64,000 nucleotides of DNA from Fen-1258 sp041658245 (lineage in GTDB: Bacteria > Bacteroidota > Ignavibacteria > Ignavibacteriales > Melioribacteraceae). The DNA is taken from the NCBI GenBank assembly GCA_041658245.1, contig JBBAAM010000005.1, positions 1 to 64,000 on the forward strand, written 5' to 3'. Under the pieces are notes generated by a model that was given only the letters and a program-made list of their open reading frames with translations, was not told the DNA's origin and ran no database searches. The position numbers and the translations under genes were made by a program. This document shows, in pieces, positions 34,607 to 44,298 of this stretch. How positions within the stretch are numbered: position 1 is the stretch's first letter; the number at the start of each line of letters is the position of its first letter.

Positions 34607-35032
34607 CTATTGTCGTGTGAGGTTGAGTGAGTTGAATACTTGTATTGAAATTCTTTTAAATCCTTTCGAGTTTGGAAAAGTCTGCTTGAACTCTTTTTCC
34701 ATTTCTTTTAAGAATGAATCAAGATGTTTTTCGTAATCGCGCACAGTTTCATAAACATGCATTGCTTCTTTAGGAATTTTTATCTGAGGTGGTTTTAATC
34801 TGTTTGCATAGAGAACATATTTTGCCTTAAAGTGATCGTCCGTTGTAAAAATAGTTTCGCCAAGTTCATTTGTAATTTGGTAACTGTCAAAAAAAAGTGG
34901 AGGAAGAAAAAGAATTTTTCCAGGAAGAGAAATTTCTTCGTATTCGGCTGAACCGATAAAATCATCCGGGAATAATTTTAACTTCTCTTTGATTTTCTCA
35001 ACCCAATTTTGTGCAAATTCTTTTTCTGTCAT
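34607..35032 (-). CDS. Uncharacterised 141-residue protein
   Basis: No family recognised. It is a soluble, charged alpha/beta protein without signal peptide. The middle reads KILFLPPLFFDSYQITNELGETIF and the C-terminal half is helical (ETVRDYEKHLDSFLKEMEKEFKQTF). Codon use and spacing (one base before the rRNA methyltransferase start) indicate a real gene in that operon. A palindromic repeat borders its 5' side. Confidence 0.75.
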   Translation of the reverse strand: MTEKEFAQNWVEKIKEKLKLFPDDFIGSAEYEEISLPGKILFLPPLFFDSYQITNELGETIFTTDDHFKAKYVLYANRLKPPQIKIPKEAMHVYETVRDYEKHLDSFLKEMEKEFKQTFPNSKGFKRISIQVFNSLNLTRQ

Positions 35033-35036
35033 GACC

Positions 35037-35146
35037 GTTTTCCGGTCATCCTGAGTAGCCCGGCTGTTGCCGGACGACGAAGGATCTCACAACTCAAATA
35101 GTTAGAGATTCTTCACCCCGATTACATCGGGATTCAGAATGACAAT
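35037..35146. repeat. Interspersed repeat (GTCATCCTGAG...TTCAGAATGACAA)
   Basis: The ends GGTCATCCTGAG and CATTCTGAATCCCGAT are inverted versions of each other; inner pairs are CCGGctgttgCCGG, GGATCTC/GAGATTCTTC and CCCGATtacATCGGG. Related blocks lie at 44209-44290, 47518-47592 and inside the MITE-like element at 49203-49346. It fills the gap between two minus-strand genes and holds no coding sequence. Confidence 0.7.
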
Positions 35147-35147
35147 A

Positions 35148-36314
35148 TTATTTTTGTGACTTAAAATTTACATCAACTGCTTCCGGGTTTTCAATCCAAT
35201 CAGCAACAAACACATTAGTATCGTGTGATGATTTTCTATCTGTTCTTCTGTTAGAACAAAAGACTATTTTTTTACCGTCGAATGAAAACATCGGAAAAGA
35301 ATCAAACATTTCTGAGTTTGTAATCTTTTCAAGTCCTGTGCCGTCAACATTAATCATAAATACGTCAAAAATTCTTCCGCCTTTATCAACAGAATGATTA
35401 TTTGAGCAGAACAAAATCTTTTTCCCGTTTAGATTAAAAAACGGCGCCCAATTAGCACCCGGAAAGTGTGTAACTTGTTTTGCATTCTTGCCGTCAATAT
35501 CAGCAACAAAAATGTTTAGTTCCTTCGGTTCAACATAACCTTCAGATAACAGCTTCTTATAAGTTTCTGCTTGATCGTCTTGCGGTCTGCTTGCGCGCCA
35601 AACGATTTTTTTAGAATCACGAGAAAAGAAAGCGCCTCCGTCGTATCCTAATGTGTTAGTAAGTTGTAAATATTTTCCGGTTTTTATTTCATATCGCCAT
35701 AGTTCTAAATCACCCGAACGTGTTGAAGTAAAGATAATATATTTGCCATCCGGTGAAACTGTGGCTTCGGCATCGTAACCTTCCCCGCCGATCAATATTT
35801 GAGGACTTGATCCGTCTTTGTTTGCAATATAAATATCATAGCTGTTGAACAAGGGCCAAACATATCTTCCGCCGGTAAACATTTTATGTTCAGGGCATTT
35901 ATCGCCCGCAGCATGAGTAGAAGCATAAATAATTTTTCCATCTTTAAGAAAATAACTGCAAGTAGTTCTTCCCTTGCCCGTAGAAATTAGCTGATACCGT
36001 TTACCGTTATCAAGCGGAGATCCGTCAATATTCATTTTGAAAATTTGATCGCACGGCTGTAAATTTATTTCGTTCCAATCGCTTTGAAATGTTAACTGTT
36101 TATTATCAAAACTCCAATATGCTTCGGCATTGTTTCCGCCAAAGGTAAGCTGTTTTATGTTTCGCAGATGAGTTTCACCGGAAAATCGAAGTGTGTCTAA
36201 CAATGGATTATAATTTTGTTTTTGCACTGTTGACGTAAAAGAAAAAAGTAAAGGCATTACAAAAAGAATTAGTAATAAAGAAGTTCGCAAAGAAATAATT
36301 CTATTTTTTATCAA
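35148..36314 (-). CDS. Secreted TolB-like beta-propeller protein (PD40 repeats)
   Basis: 388 residues with a signal peptide (10-28). At least five PD40/WD40-like blades are visible: NNAEAYWSFDNKQLTFQSD, YDAEATVSPDGKYIIFTSTR, YDGGAFFSRDSKKIVWRAS, ANWAPFFNLNGKKILFCSNN and FDSFPMFSFDGKKIVFCSNR. Such periplasmic propellers bind peptides or proteins; TolB itself works with Pal and Tol, but no tol genes are nearby. It lies 21 bases downstream of lgt. Confidence 0.85.
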   Translation of the reverse strand: MIKNRIISLRTSLLLILFVMPLLFSFTSTVQKQNYNPLLDTLRFSGETHLRNIKQLTFGGNNAEAYWSFDNKQLTFQSDWNEINLQPCDQIFKMNIDGSPLDNGKRYQLISTGKGRTTCSYFLKDGKIIYASTHAAGDKCPEHKMFTGGRYVWPLFNSYDIYIANKDGSSPQILIGGEGYDAEATVSPDGKYIIFTSTRSGDLELWRYEIKTGKYLQLTNTLGYDGGAFFSRDSKKIVWRASRPQDDQAETYKKLLSEGYVEPKELNIFVADIDGKNAKQVTHFPGANWAPFFNLNGKKILFCSNNHSVDKGGRIFDVFMINVDGTGLEKITNSEMFDSFPMFSFDGKKIVFCSNRRTDRKSSHDTNVFVADWIENPEAVDVNFKSQK

Positions 36315-36335
36315 AATTTGTTCTTCCTATAAATG

Positions 36336-37121
36336 TTACTGAAGTTTAATAACCTTTTTATCTTTGCGGAATAGAAAATAAATCCCAATGATCACAAAAG
36401 GAATACTTAAGAGTTGTCCCATATTCAAAAATAAATTTTGCTCGAATAGAGATTGATTCTCCTTAAAAAACTCAACAAAAAATCTGAATCCGAAAACGGA
36501 GACAAGAAACAATCCGAACAGCAATCCGTTTTTAAATTTTCCTTTTACTCTAAAGTAGAACGAAAGCAAAAAAATAAAGATTAACAAATATGCAATTGCT
36601 TCGTAAAGCTGAGCCGGATGACGTGGTATATTATCCACAGAGACAAATACAAATCCACAATTACCGTTTGTCGGTTTACCAATTATTTCCGAGTTAAATA
36701 GATTTCCCATACGGATAAAAAATCCCGAGAGGGCAACTGTTATAACAACACGATCCATGATCCATAAAAATGAAATTTCTTTTTTCTTTCGGGTATAAAG
36801 AATGAGAGCAGTTATTATTCCAATCCCTGCACCGTGACTTGCTAAACCGCCTTTCCAAATCTGAAGTATTTCTAACGGATGACTTAAATAATAATCCGGA
36901 TTATAAAAAAGACAATGACCTAGACGTGCACCGAGAACAGTTCCAAGAATCATATACCAAACTAAATCGTTTAGGTCGTGTTCTGATTTATTTTCTCTCT
37001 TAAAAATGATTATCATAATCTGGTATCCGACAATAAACGACATTGCGAAAAGAAGTCCATACCATCGAATTGTAATAGGACCGATCGAGAAGATATCAGG
37101 GCTTACATCCCAATTTATCAC
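36336..37121 (-). CDS. lgt: Prolipoprotein diacylglyceryl transferase
   Basis: 261 residues with seven hydrophobic segments. The enzyme transfers diacylglyceryl from phosphatidylglycerol to the lipobox Cys. Family motifs present are IRWYGLLFAMSF (helix 1), ARLGHCLFYN, GLASHGAGIG, the signature FIRMGNLFNSEIIG and RHPAQLYEA near the end. It serves all lipoproteins of the cell, including BamD nearby. Confidence 0.95.
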   Translation of the reverse strand: MINWDVSPDIFSIGPITIRWYGLLFAMSFIVGYQIMIIIFKRENKSEHDLNDLVWYMILGTVLGARLGHCLFYNPDYYLSHPLEILQIWKGGLASHGAGIGIITALILYTRKKKEISFLWIMDRVVITVALSGFFIRMGNLFNSEIIGKPTNGNCGFVFVSVDNIPRHPAQLYEAIAYLLIFIFLLSFYFRVKGKFKNGLLFGLFLVSVFGFRFFVEFFKENQSLFEQNLFLNMGQLLSIPFVIIGIYFLFRKDKKVIKLQ

Positions 37122-37283
37122 GTTTACCTTACCTTATGGTTTGATCTTTTATCTGACTTGAAGATAGCAGCCCTAAGAAAAAAATTGATTTGTCGTTTGG
37201 CTGTGATGGCAAATTTACATAATAGACGGTTAATAAAGCAACTAAGCAAACATGCTCTTTTGACTCAAATAAAGCATAAACGA

Positions 37284-37943
37284 TCATTCTTCCCAAATAA
37301 AATCGAATAACAGATAGGAAGCTGTTAACATGATTACATCGTAGCAAACAAGAACGGCAATTTCTACAAATGAACTGCTTACGGAATTACCATCCATTGC
37401 AAATTTGGTTAGCTCAAGAAGTGTGAGAATTAATGGAAGTAAAATCGGAAAAGATAAAACCGGGTAGAGTGTTCCTTTTGAACTGGCTTTGGATATTATT
37501 GCTGCAATAATCGTTGATGAAATTGCAATTCCGATATTTCCAAACAGAAATGCAATTGCAAATAATGTGAAATTTTTTATTATGAAAGAATTGAATAGGA
37601 TCGAAAAAAGAAAAGTAATTACGAAGTTCATTAAGAAAACGAGCAAGAGATTAAAAATAAGTTTACCTGAAAATATAGTTGATGGTGCGGCAATTAAATG
37701 AAGTGTCATTGTTGTACCGCGCTCTTCTTCTGATACAAAAGCGCGTGAGAGTCCCGACATTGCTGAAAAAAATATTACTACCCATAAAAGTCCACCGGTT
37801 AAATATTCCGTGATCTTTTCGCTGCCGATCGAAAACATAATTACGCTGATAGTAACCAATATGAACATTGCCAGCGCATTAATTGCATAACGCGTGCGCA
37901 GTTCCGATTGCCAATCTTTTTTGAAAAGCGAATATGCTTTCAT
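37284..37943 (-). CDS. ccmB: Heme exporter protein B-like membrane subunit (CcmB)
   Basis: 219 residues with six membrane segments. The N-terminal FKKDWQSELRTRYAINALAMF, FFSAMSGLSRAFVSEEERGT and LYPVLSFPILLPLIL are characteristic of CcmB. It pairs with the ATPase encoded three bases upstream to form a CcmAB ABC transporter, used in cytochrome c maturation. No ccmC, ccmE or ccmF is in the window, though they may be elsewhere. Confidence 0.88.
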   Translation of the reverse strand: MKAYSLFKKDWQSELRTRYAINALAMFILVTISVIMFSIGSEKITEYLTGGLLWVVIFFSAMSGLSRAFVSEEERGTTMTLHLIAAPSTIFSGKLIFNLLLVFLMNFVITFLFSILFNSFIIKNFTLFAIAFLFGNIGIAISSTIIAAIISKASSKGTLYPVLSFPILLPLILTLLELTKFAMDGNSVSSSFVEIAVLVCYDVIMLTASYLLFDFIWEE

Positions 37944-37946
37944 CTA

Positions 37947-38585
37947 TTAATTTGCTCTTTTAAATTTTTCCAATTCAATTACTTGACTGCATAATGCAAT
38001 GTCCGAATCTTCATTCGAAGCAATAATCACCAGATTATTTTCAGCTTCTTTCTTAATTAACTCATAAACTTTTTCTTTACCGGGATTATCCAAATTGGAT
38101 GTTGGTTCATCTAAAATTATAAGAGATGGTTGATGCAAAAGAGCAAAAATAAATTTCAACCGCTGTTTCATCCCTGATGAATACCCGCGGACAAGATCAT
38201 TTTTCCGGTCAATAAGTTTTAGTTCGTTCAGTAGAAAGTCTGAGCGTTCTTTATTGAAACTAATCCCTCTAATATTCGAAAAGTGTAAAAGATTTTCTTC
38301 GGCGGTGAATTCATCATAAAGAAAAAGATATGGCGAAACAAAACCGATGTGATTATGAAGCTTGACGGATTCTATTTCTTTCAAATTATTTTTATGAATT
38401 ACTTTTCCGCGTGTGGGTGAAATTAAATTTGCTATAATTTTAACTAACGTTGATTTGCCTGAACCGTTCGGTCCCGATATTCCATAAATATGTTGCGATG
38501 AAAAAGAAAAATTAATTCCGTCAAAGATCAATCGTCTTCCGAAATACTTAACAAGATTATTTAATTCAACTGAGTAATTAGTCAT
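37947..38585 (-). CDS. ccmA: ABC transporter ATPase, CcmA-like
   Basis: 212 residues. Walker A GPNGSGKSTLVKII, Q-loop region, signature RGYSSGMKQRLKF and Walker B LIILDEPTSNLD are complete. Small size, position next to ccmB and the style of the N-terminus support CcmA. The start overlaps the stop of the metalloprotease gene by eight bases, so it belongs to the bamD-to-ccmB run. Confidence 0.85.
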   Translation of the reverse strand: MTNYSVELNNLVKYFGRRLIFDGINFSFSSQHIYGISGPNGSGKSTLVKIIANLISPTRGKVIHKNNLKEIESVKLHNHIGFVSPYLFLYDEFTAEENLLHFSNIRGISFNKERSDFLLNELKLIDRKNDLVRGYSSGMKQRLKFIFALLHQPSLIILDEPTSNLDNPGKEKVYELIKKEAENNLVIIASNEDSDIALCSQVIELEKFKRAN

Positions 38586-40173
38586 TTTGAATTACAAGTT
38601 TCCCTTTTTTAACAGTATCTCCCGTTTTAGCAACAAAAATATAAATGCCGGTTCCTAATTTTTTACCGTTATTATCCAAACAATTCCACGAAATTATTTC
38701 ATTGCTAACAATATTGATTAGACCGGAATAAACCAAATTCATATCAACTGAATAAATGTAAAGTTGTGCTGTACTTTCACCGTTAGCATCCACGGGAATG
38801 TTTATTGAATTATGCAATGTATATTTGAACGGCTGCGGAAATGCATAATCTGTCCCGGCAGACATAACATTGCCGCTCAATACAATTGCTTCGGTTAAAA
38901 TATAGCTTTGTGGTTCTAACTTTGAGTAGAAATTTTCCGCAATCTTTTTCCCGCCAGTTATTAGCGATGTAGATAAAGTATATGTAAACGACAAAGTAGA
39001 AACAGGTGAAGTAATTCCGCCGGCAACATCGCTGTTGGTGATAAGTGTAATAACAGAATCTTTTCCACCGCTTGAATTATAATACTTCTTATAAAAATTA
39101 TTAGATACAGCTTCGGAACTCACAGTAATAGAATTTGTATTTTCAGTCGGGTTAATAAGAGGATAGTATGCTGCTTCTTTAAAATATTTATGGTTGTCTC
39201 TAACGCCGGTAAAATAAGTCCATTGCCCAAATTTGTTAAACTCTGTTTTAAAATCTGAACCGGCTTGTTGGATTGCTTTAGCAATTGCATTGAGTGCACG
39301 TTCTGCAGGCATCAATTCCCAGATTTTTTTAATGATATTTATACCAAATCTATCACGTAAAAAAATATTCCAAATTGCACGACTGTAACCATCATCAATA
39401 TATGTTGAAGAAAATGCTCTATGTGGATTTCTAAAATAAGTATCTATATAATAATAATAATCATTGATGCTGTCGTAAACAAACTCTTCCATTGAAGTCG
39501 ATGTAAGCTCGTAATAGAAAGAGTCATTAGCGCGGTAAATATAATTTCCCATTTGAATAGCGTGATGCAACTCATGAGCAATAGTAACACGCGCAGCATT
39601 GATTCCGTGTGTATTATAATTAGATCCGAAATCGTTATCAATGTCTATATAGGATGTCCAAGTTGAGTCAGTGATTAATTGATCAGGTGTAGTACCACCG
39701 TATGTTCCTCCGCCTTCATTTAGAATGTAAATATCATATCGGTAGTCCCCTCCTCTACTAGAATCGGGCGGCGGTGGTGGATAACCAAGAATGTTTACTT
39801 CATAATTGTAAGATGAATCAGCCGCTTTTGCTGCTTCTTTAATATCATAACCCGGAGCATTATTACCCGTTTTATAATAATGAATTCTGAACCAGCCCCT
39901 TGGCGATACAAAACTTGTATCTGTTTTCGGTCTATCTAGAAAGGTTGCCAATATTATTTTTTGTTTCGGTGAAAAATTCTGATAATTCATCTTCACTTGA
40001 TTAACAATTCCGAATCCGCATTTTATCGGAAGATCGGTTTTACCTGCAACCTGCGGCTTAACATTTTGATTTGTCCCTCTAACGCGTAAAAATTCATTGT
40101 ATAATGAATCTAAATTCTGTGCATGTGGTATAATGAAAGGGGTCAATAAGAGAAGAATAAAAAGTTTTTTCAT
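38578..40173 (-). CDS. Secreted metalloprotease-like protein (MXAN_6640-like) with C-terminal sorting-like domain
   Basis: 531 residues, signal peptide 1-18. The zinc motif HELHHAIQMGNY (HExxH) lies at about residue 201, with a further Glu in TSTSMEEFVYDSI nearby, as in MXAN_6640-type putative metalloproteases. The C-terminal part is beta-rich and ends with WNCLDNNGKKLGTGIYIFVAKTGDTVKKGKLVI, a FlgD/T9SS-type C-terminal domain. It should be exported across the outer membrane. It overlaps the upstream FG-GAP gene by four bases. Confidence 0.75.
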   Translation of the reverse strand: MKKLFILLLLTPFIIPHAQNLDSLYNEFLRVRGTNQNVKPQVAGKTDLPIKCGFGIVNQVKMNYQNFSPKQKIILATFLDRPKTDTSFVSPRGWFRIHYYKTGNNAPGYDIKEAAKAADSSYNYEVNILGYPPPPPDSSRGGDYRYDIYILNEGGGTYGGTTPDQLITDSTWTSYIDIDNDFGSNYNTHGINAARVTIAHELHHAIQMGNYIYRANDSFYYELTSTSMEEFVYDSINDYYYYIDTYFRNPHRAFSSTYIDDGYSRAIWNIFLRDRFGINIIKKIWELMPAERALNAIAKAIQQAGSDFKTEFNKFGQWTYFTGVRDNHKYFKEAAYYPLINPTENTNSITVSSEAVSNNFYKKYYNSSGGKDSVITLITNSDVAGGITSPVSTLSFTYTLSTSLITGGKKIAENFYSKLEPQSYILTEAIVLSGNVMSAGTDYAFPQPFKYTLHNSINIPVDANGESTAQLYIYSVDMNLVYSGLINIVSNEIISWNCLDNNGKKLGTGIYIFVAKTGDTVKKGKLVIQND

Positions 40174-42305
40174 TTAATTTTTTCAAAAGTTATTGTATTA
40201 AGTAAGCTGTTTGAATAGATCAAAAATGTTTTTCTTTTGTTTAAGACAGTAACAAGATAATTATTGATATTTTTTGAAACAAATAAATCCTTTTCTATTG
40301 GTGATTTTTCTTCTCCTGTAAATGAAACACTCCGAAACTTACCGCTTGCATTATAAAAATAAAAAGAGAGTTCATCACCATCGCTGCTTATGTTATATCC
40401 GGTTGTTACATTTTTATCTATAGATATTTTTAAGGGATACTTGCTCATCTTGCTATTGCTGAATGTATAAAGAAAAGAATTGTTATTGTTAGTAGTCCAG
40501 AATGTAACGGGTCTTGCCCGGCTGATTAATTCGTTTAGACAAATAATTGTATAATTAAATTTATCCCTTTCTTTTAAATTAAAGTTAAGTATGGATCTCT
40601 GATCAATTATTTTTTTATCAAAAACTGTTTTAACCAGATTGATTTGATTTTTGTTCTTCACGACACTGTATATATCTTTATAAACACCAAATGTTAACCA
40701 GGATCGTTCAACATTCGAGTTAATTAAATTGATTTGAGATGAGACAAGACGGAAATCTCTAAACTCGAATTCTTGTAAATATGTTTTAATATCTTTTTTA
40801 ATCAACGCATAAATATTCTGACGGTCTTTCAAACGATCGCTTGTAAATTTAAGATCCTCAATGTGACCGTCTACATAAATCGTCTGCTTTTTATAGCTAT
40901 GTTCATCAAAATTCATTCGAATAATTTCAATTATGCTGCTTCTTTTTGAAAAACAATAAAATGTTTTGATTCTTGATTTGCTCTCGTCAACAACAATGTC
41001 GGTAAAATCAGATAAAAGCGGAATGCTAAAATATGTTCTCAATAAATTTCTTCTCTCGCTTAATATTAGTTTGAGCGCTTTCTCTGTTTCATCAATAAAA
41101 CAAACATCCTTAAACTTGTCATTCAGATAATTAAAAGTTGTTAATGCCGTTGGTTTAAATCCAAGCGAAATCGAGAAAGAATCGTTGTCAATTCCTGGAT
41201 TGTTAATAAGATATATTTTCCCTTCTGTGCTTATAAGAGCTAATTTCTTTCCGGTTCGATCTATGTATGCAGTTAGATCTACTAATCCGTTCTTCTGCAT
41301 GTAAACAATCGGCGGATAAAACACGTTTGAACTTTTTGCAAACGAAATATATAATGTTCCGCTTTGAGTATTTATAAAAGCAATATCGTTATAACCGTCT
41401 CCGTTATAATCAAGAATTGAATATTTATCAGGCTTAACAGGTGTTTCAAGAATAAACTTTTTTTGAAATGAGGAAACCGAATCCCCAAGCAGAACTTCGA
41501 AATGATTATTTTTGATATAAACCAAATCATTAAATCCATCGGAATTAAAATCAGAAGTTTTGAATTCACTTATTTCTCCACTCAATCCGATAGAACGGGA
41601 TTCTGTAAAATTGCCGGAGCCGTTATTATAGAATAACAAAACAGAATTTGAATAGAGATCAACAGCAGCAATATCGGGGAATGAATCGTAATCCAGGTCA
41701 ATAAATGTTGAAGCCAAAAATACTTTCCCGGTTTCGATCCTTGTTTCAAGAAGACTTCTATTTTTTTCTTTTATTATAGAGAGTCCGCTGAGCGAAGTCC
41801 CGGAAACTAATCCCTCCGGTTTTCCGTCACCATCTATATCGCTTACATCAATATTCAAAGGAAAACCGTTCAATTTAATTTTACTTTGGGTAGAGATCGT
41901 ACCGGATCTGGAAAATGAAGCAACCCCGATCTGTCTTGTTCTGCGCGAGAGAAAAATAAATTTTCTCTCAGATGAACCACTGCTAAAGGAATGAATATTA
42001 GAAATGGCAATCGGAGAATATTTTTCCGATAGATTTATTAGTTCGGATTTTTTATCTGAAAGAGCCGAAACATATTTATTGTTGATTGAATTATAGATCA
42101 ATAAATCTCTATAACCATCCGAGTTGTAATCTACGGGAAAAATATTCGCGAAATTTTTATTGATTGAAAATTCTCTATATCTGCAAAAACCGTTTATAGG
42201 AATTTGAGCAATGATGTCGGAGAGAAAAAAGAGAGTGACAAGAAATGAAATTAATATAATTTGTTTAACCGCCGAGACGATTTTTTCTTCTTTGAAGTGC
42301 TTCAT
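40170..42305 (-). CDS. Secreted FG-GAP/VCBS repeat protein
   Basis: About 711 residues from the ATG at 42305, chosen because it leads straight to a signal sequence (VKQIILISFLVTLFFLSDIIAQ); an earlier start would lengthen the overlap with the thioesterase gene. Calcium-binding VCBS/FG-GAP loops recur: DYNSDGYRDLLIY, DIDGDGKPEGLV, DLDYDSFPDIAAV, DFNSDGFNDLVYI and DYNGDGYNDIAFI, forming an integrin-like propeller in the first half. The second half lacks clear motifs. It is translationally coupled to the metalloprotease-like gene. Confidence 0.78.
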   Translation of the reverse strand: MKHFKEEKIVSAVKQIILISFLVTLFFLSDIIAQIPINGFCRYREFSINKNFANIFPVDYNSDGYRDLLIYNSINNKYVSALSDKKSELINLSEKYSPIAISNIHSFSSGSSERKFIFLSRRTRQIGVASFSRSGTISTQSKIKLNGFPLNIDVSDIDGDGKPEGLVSGTSLSGLSIIKEKNRSLLETRIETGKVFLASTFIDLDYDSFPDIAAVDLYSNSVLLFYNNGSGNFTESRSIGLSGEISEFKTSDFNSDGFNDLVYIKNNHFEVLLGDSVSSFQKKFILETPVKPDKYSILDYNGDGYNDIAFINTQSGTLYISFAKSSNVFYPPIVYMQKNGLVDLTAYIDRTGKKLALISTEGKIYLINNPGIDNDSFSISLGFKPTALTTFNYLNDKFKDVCFIDETEKALKLILSERRNLLRTYFSIPLLSDFTDIVVDESKSRIKTFYCFSKRSSIIEIIRMNFDEHSYKKQTIYVDGHIEDLKFTSDRLKDRQNIYALIKKDIKTYLQEFEFRDFRLVSSQINLINSNVERSWLTFGVYKDIYSVVKNKNQINLVKTVFDKKIIDQRSILNFNLKERDKFNYTIICLNELISRARPVTFWTTNNNNSFLYTFSNSKMSKYPLKISIDKNVTTGYNISSDGDELSFYFYNASGKFRSVSFTGEEKSPIEKDLFVSKNINNYLVTVLNKRKTFLIYSNSLLNTITFEKIK

Positions 42306-42735
42306 CAAATCTTCTTTTTTCGTCATCTGTTTCAGGTACAATTTCGAATGTATCAACCGGATTTCCATTTTCATCTACGCTGACAAAAGTTAAGTATGCT
42401 GTATTAGTGTGTATGCGTATTCCATCTATGTGTGATTCTGCAAATACTGTTACTCCAACTTCCATAGAAGTTCTAAACGCACGATTTACCGATGCAATTA
42501 AAGTTACAACATTGCCTAGTTTTATGGGATGATGAAAATCAATCCGGTCAACAGAAGCAGTAACACAAACGCGTTGAGAATGTTTGGCAGAAGAAAGTGC
42601 TGCACAAATATCTATCCAGTGCATTAGTTGACCGCCCAATAAATTTCCGAGCTGATTCGTATAATTCGGCAGAACGAGTTCGGTCATTGTAATAATAGAT
42701 TCACTTACTTTCTTTTTTCTTCTTGGTTCTATCAT
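42265..42735 (-). CDS. Acyl-CoA thioesterase (hotdog fold)
   Basis: 156 residues. A single hotdog domain: VLPNYTNQLGNLLGGQLMHWID carries the conserved N..G..GG segment of YciA/BFIT-type acyl-CoA hydrolases, followed by VTASVDRIDFHHPIKLGNVV. These enzymes hydrolyse acyl-CoA thioesters in the cytoplasm. It overlaps bamD by four bases (ATGA) and the FG-GAP gene by about 40, so it lies inside a long envelope operon although its role there is unclear. Confidence 0.88.
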   Translation of the reverse strand: MIEPRRKKKVSESIITMTELVLPNYTNQLGNLLGGQLMHWIDICAALSSAKHSQRVCVTASVDRIDFHHPIKLGNVVTLIASVNRAFRTSMEVGVTVFAESHIDGIRIHTNTAYLTFVSVDENGNPVDTFEIVPETDDEKRRFDEALQRRKNRLGG

Positions 42736-43487
42736 TTCTTGCTCATTAACTGCGATTCTGTTTCTTTAAGTTCTTTTGCGTTTGTATCATCGGGGTAACG
42801 ATTAACAAATAAACTTATGTCCGCAAGCGCTTCATTATTCAATCCTTTTTTCATCTCTAACTTTATTTTATTGTAAAGAGACATTGGCGCAAACTTAGTA
42901 TCATGAAATGTTTCAGCAACGGTACCGTAATATTTTATCGCTGCATTTGAATATTCCATTTTTTCATAAATCAATGCGCTTTGATAATCTTTCCGAGCCA
43001 ATTTTTCTGTGAGTGTTTTTATTTTTTTTTCAGCTTCTTCAACTTTCTTATCTGCAGGGAAAAAATCTATAAACGCCTGCATTTCCTCAATTGCTTTTTT
43101 TGTATATGCTTGATCTAGCTGGTAAGGCGGTGATAACTGAAAATACGACTCGGCAAGCATGAATTGTGCTTCCGGGATAAATGGACTTGCCGGAATATTC
43201 CGGATCAGTTTACTGAATTCATACGCTGATAATAAATATTGCCCGCGTTTGAAGTAGGTCATCCCTAAATAATATTGTGCATCATCATTAAATGCACTAC
43301 CGGAGTACTGTAATAGAAAACTCTGGAATTCCTGGATTGCCAGTTCATAATCTTCATCATTGTAAAGTTGATAAACATAATTATAATATTGTTCGGCGTT
43401 GAATTTACTTGTATCTGCCGCGTTTGAACATCCGATTATAAATGATAAAGTTAGAATGACCGCTAATAATTTCATCTTGTTTAACAA
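42732..43487 (-). CDS. bamD: Outer-membrane assembly lipoprotein BamD
   Basis: 251 residues with a lipoprotein signal (lipobox LSFIIGC, Cys near residue 20). TPR repeats follow: YYNYVYQLYNDEDYELAIQEF, AQYYLGMTYFKRGQYLLSAYEF and AQFMLAESYFQLSPPYQLDQAY, the standard BamD pattern including the extended Gln/Tyr-rich region. BamD works with BamA to insert beta-barrels, which this genome has in number. It heads the run of minus-strand genes to lgt. Confidence 0.92.
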   Translation of the reverse strand: MLNKMKLLAVILTLSFIIGCSNAADTSKFNAEQYYNYVYQLYNDEDYELAIQEFQSFLLQYSGSAFNDDAQYYLGMTYFKRGQYLLSAYEFSKLIRNIPASPFIPEAQFMLAESYFQLSPPYQLDQAYTKKAIEEMQAFIDFFPADKKVEEAEKKIKTLTEKLARKDYQSALIYEKMEYSNAAIKYYGTVAETFHDTKFAPMSLYNKIKLEMKKGLNNEALADISLFVNRYPDDTNAKELKETESQLMSKK

Positions 43488-43555
43488 GTGTCTCCTCTCT
43501 TTTAAGCGTTGTAAAAATAAACAATTTAGGTTAGCTGTGAAATACCAATTCTACA

Positions 43556-44155
43556 CTATTTACTGCGAATGCTAAACAGTAAAACAATCGTTACGATTAG
43601 AGTCCCGACAACAATAATCGGTTCCCATAAATTTGATAAAAGAGGCGTTGATGGTATTGATGATTGTGTAAACGGAAGCGTTTTATTTTCCAATCCGGAT
43701 ATTTCATCAACCTTTACGGTATCAATTTGATTTTCTAGGTAACTAAATGACTTAATAGTTTTATCTGTTCCGGTAATAGTTAAAGAGTAATAGAAAGTTA
43801 TTTTCCTTTCAAGCAATAAACCGCCAAACAAACCATCGGAAAAAGGATTTCTGTATTCTACTTTTAGAGATGTAACTGCATAATTTACTGCAGAGTTTGA
43901 TTCAATAGTGGAAGTTGTTAATAAATATCCGTGTTCGTTAAACGTTTGAAATATTTTCGGTTTAAGAACTTCGAGAATCAGCAAGGATGTAAATGAAAGA
44001 TTAATTGTTTGCTTTGTACCAAGAACAGAATCTGCTCTTGAAACAGATCTGTCAATTAATTTATAAATAACATCAATATTGGTTTTTGTCTGAGCGATAG
44101 ATGAAACTGAAATCAATAAAGTTAAGATTGGAATTATATACGGTTTTATTTTCAA
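43556..44155 (-). CDS. Uncharacterised exported protein with C-terminal membrane helix
   Basis: 199 residues; no family recognised. Signal peptide at 1-21 (IIPILTLLISVSSIAQ), a middle domain with mixed strands and helices (SLTSLLILEVLKPKIFQTFNEHGY), and a C-terminal membrane helix (PIIVVGTLIVTIVLLFSI) ending in Arg-Ser-Lys. The topology suggests a periplasmic domain anchored at its C-terminus. It precedes bamD by 68 bases on the same strand. Confidence 0.75.
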   Translation of the reverse strand: MKIKPYIIPILTLLISVSSIAQTKTNIDVIYKLIDRSVSRADSVLGTKQTINLSFTSLLILEVLKPKIFQTFNEHGYLLTTSTIESNSAVNYAVTSLKVEYRNPFSDGLFGGLLLERKITFYYSLTITGTDKTIKSFSYLENQIDTVKVDEISGLENKTLPFTQSSIPSTPLLSNLWEPIIVVGTLIVTIVLLFSIRSK

Positions 44156-44208
44156 TTAATTACAAATTTTGTTGAGGAATAATTTATTTGAATTTTACAT
44201 CTTTGTCA

Positions 44209-44290
44209 TTGCGAATCACTACGCAGTAGTGATGAAGCAATCTCCAAGACTGGAATTGTTTCACTCATTCCATTCATTCGCAATAACAAA
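44209..44290. repeat. Interspersed repeat (TTGTCATTGCGAATC...GAAGCAATCTCC)
   Basis: GTCATTGCGAATCACTACG, GTGATGAAGCAATCTC and ATTCGCAATAACAAA make a set of nested inverted repeats between two minus-strand genes. This style (TCATTGCGA...GCAATCTC) is a common intergenic repeat in related bacteria. No coding content. Confidence 0.65.
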
Positions 44291-44298
44291 TATAAATT

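Noticed and set aside
37129..37347. 72-codon minus-strand frame between ccmB and lgt
   Set aside because: It overlaps the ccmB 3' end in another frame and has no ribosome site or family resemblance.
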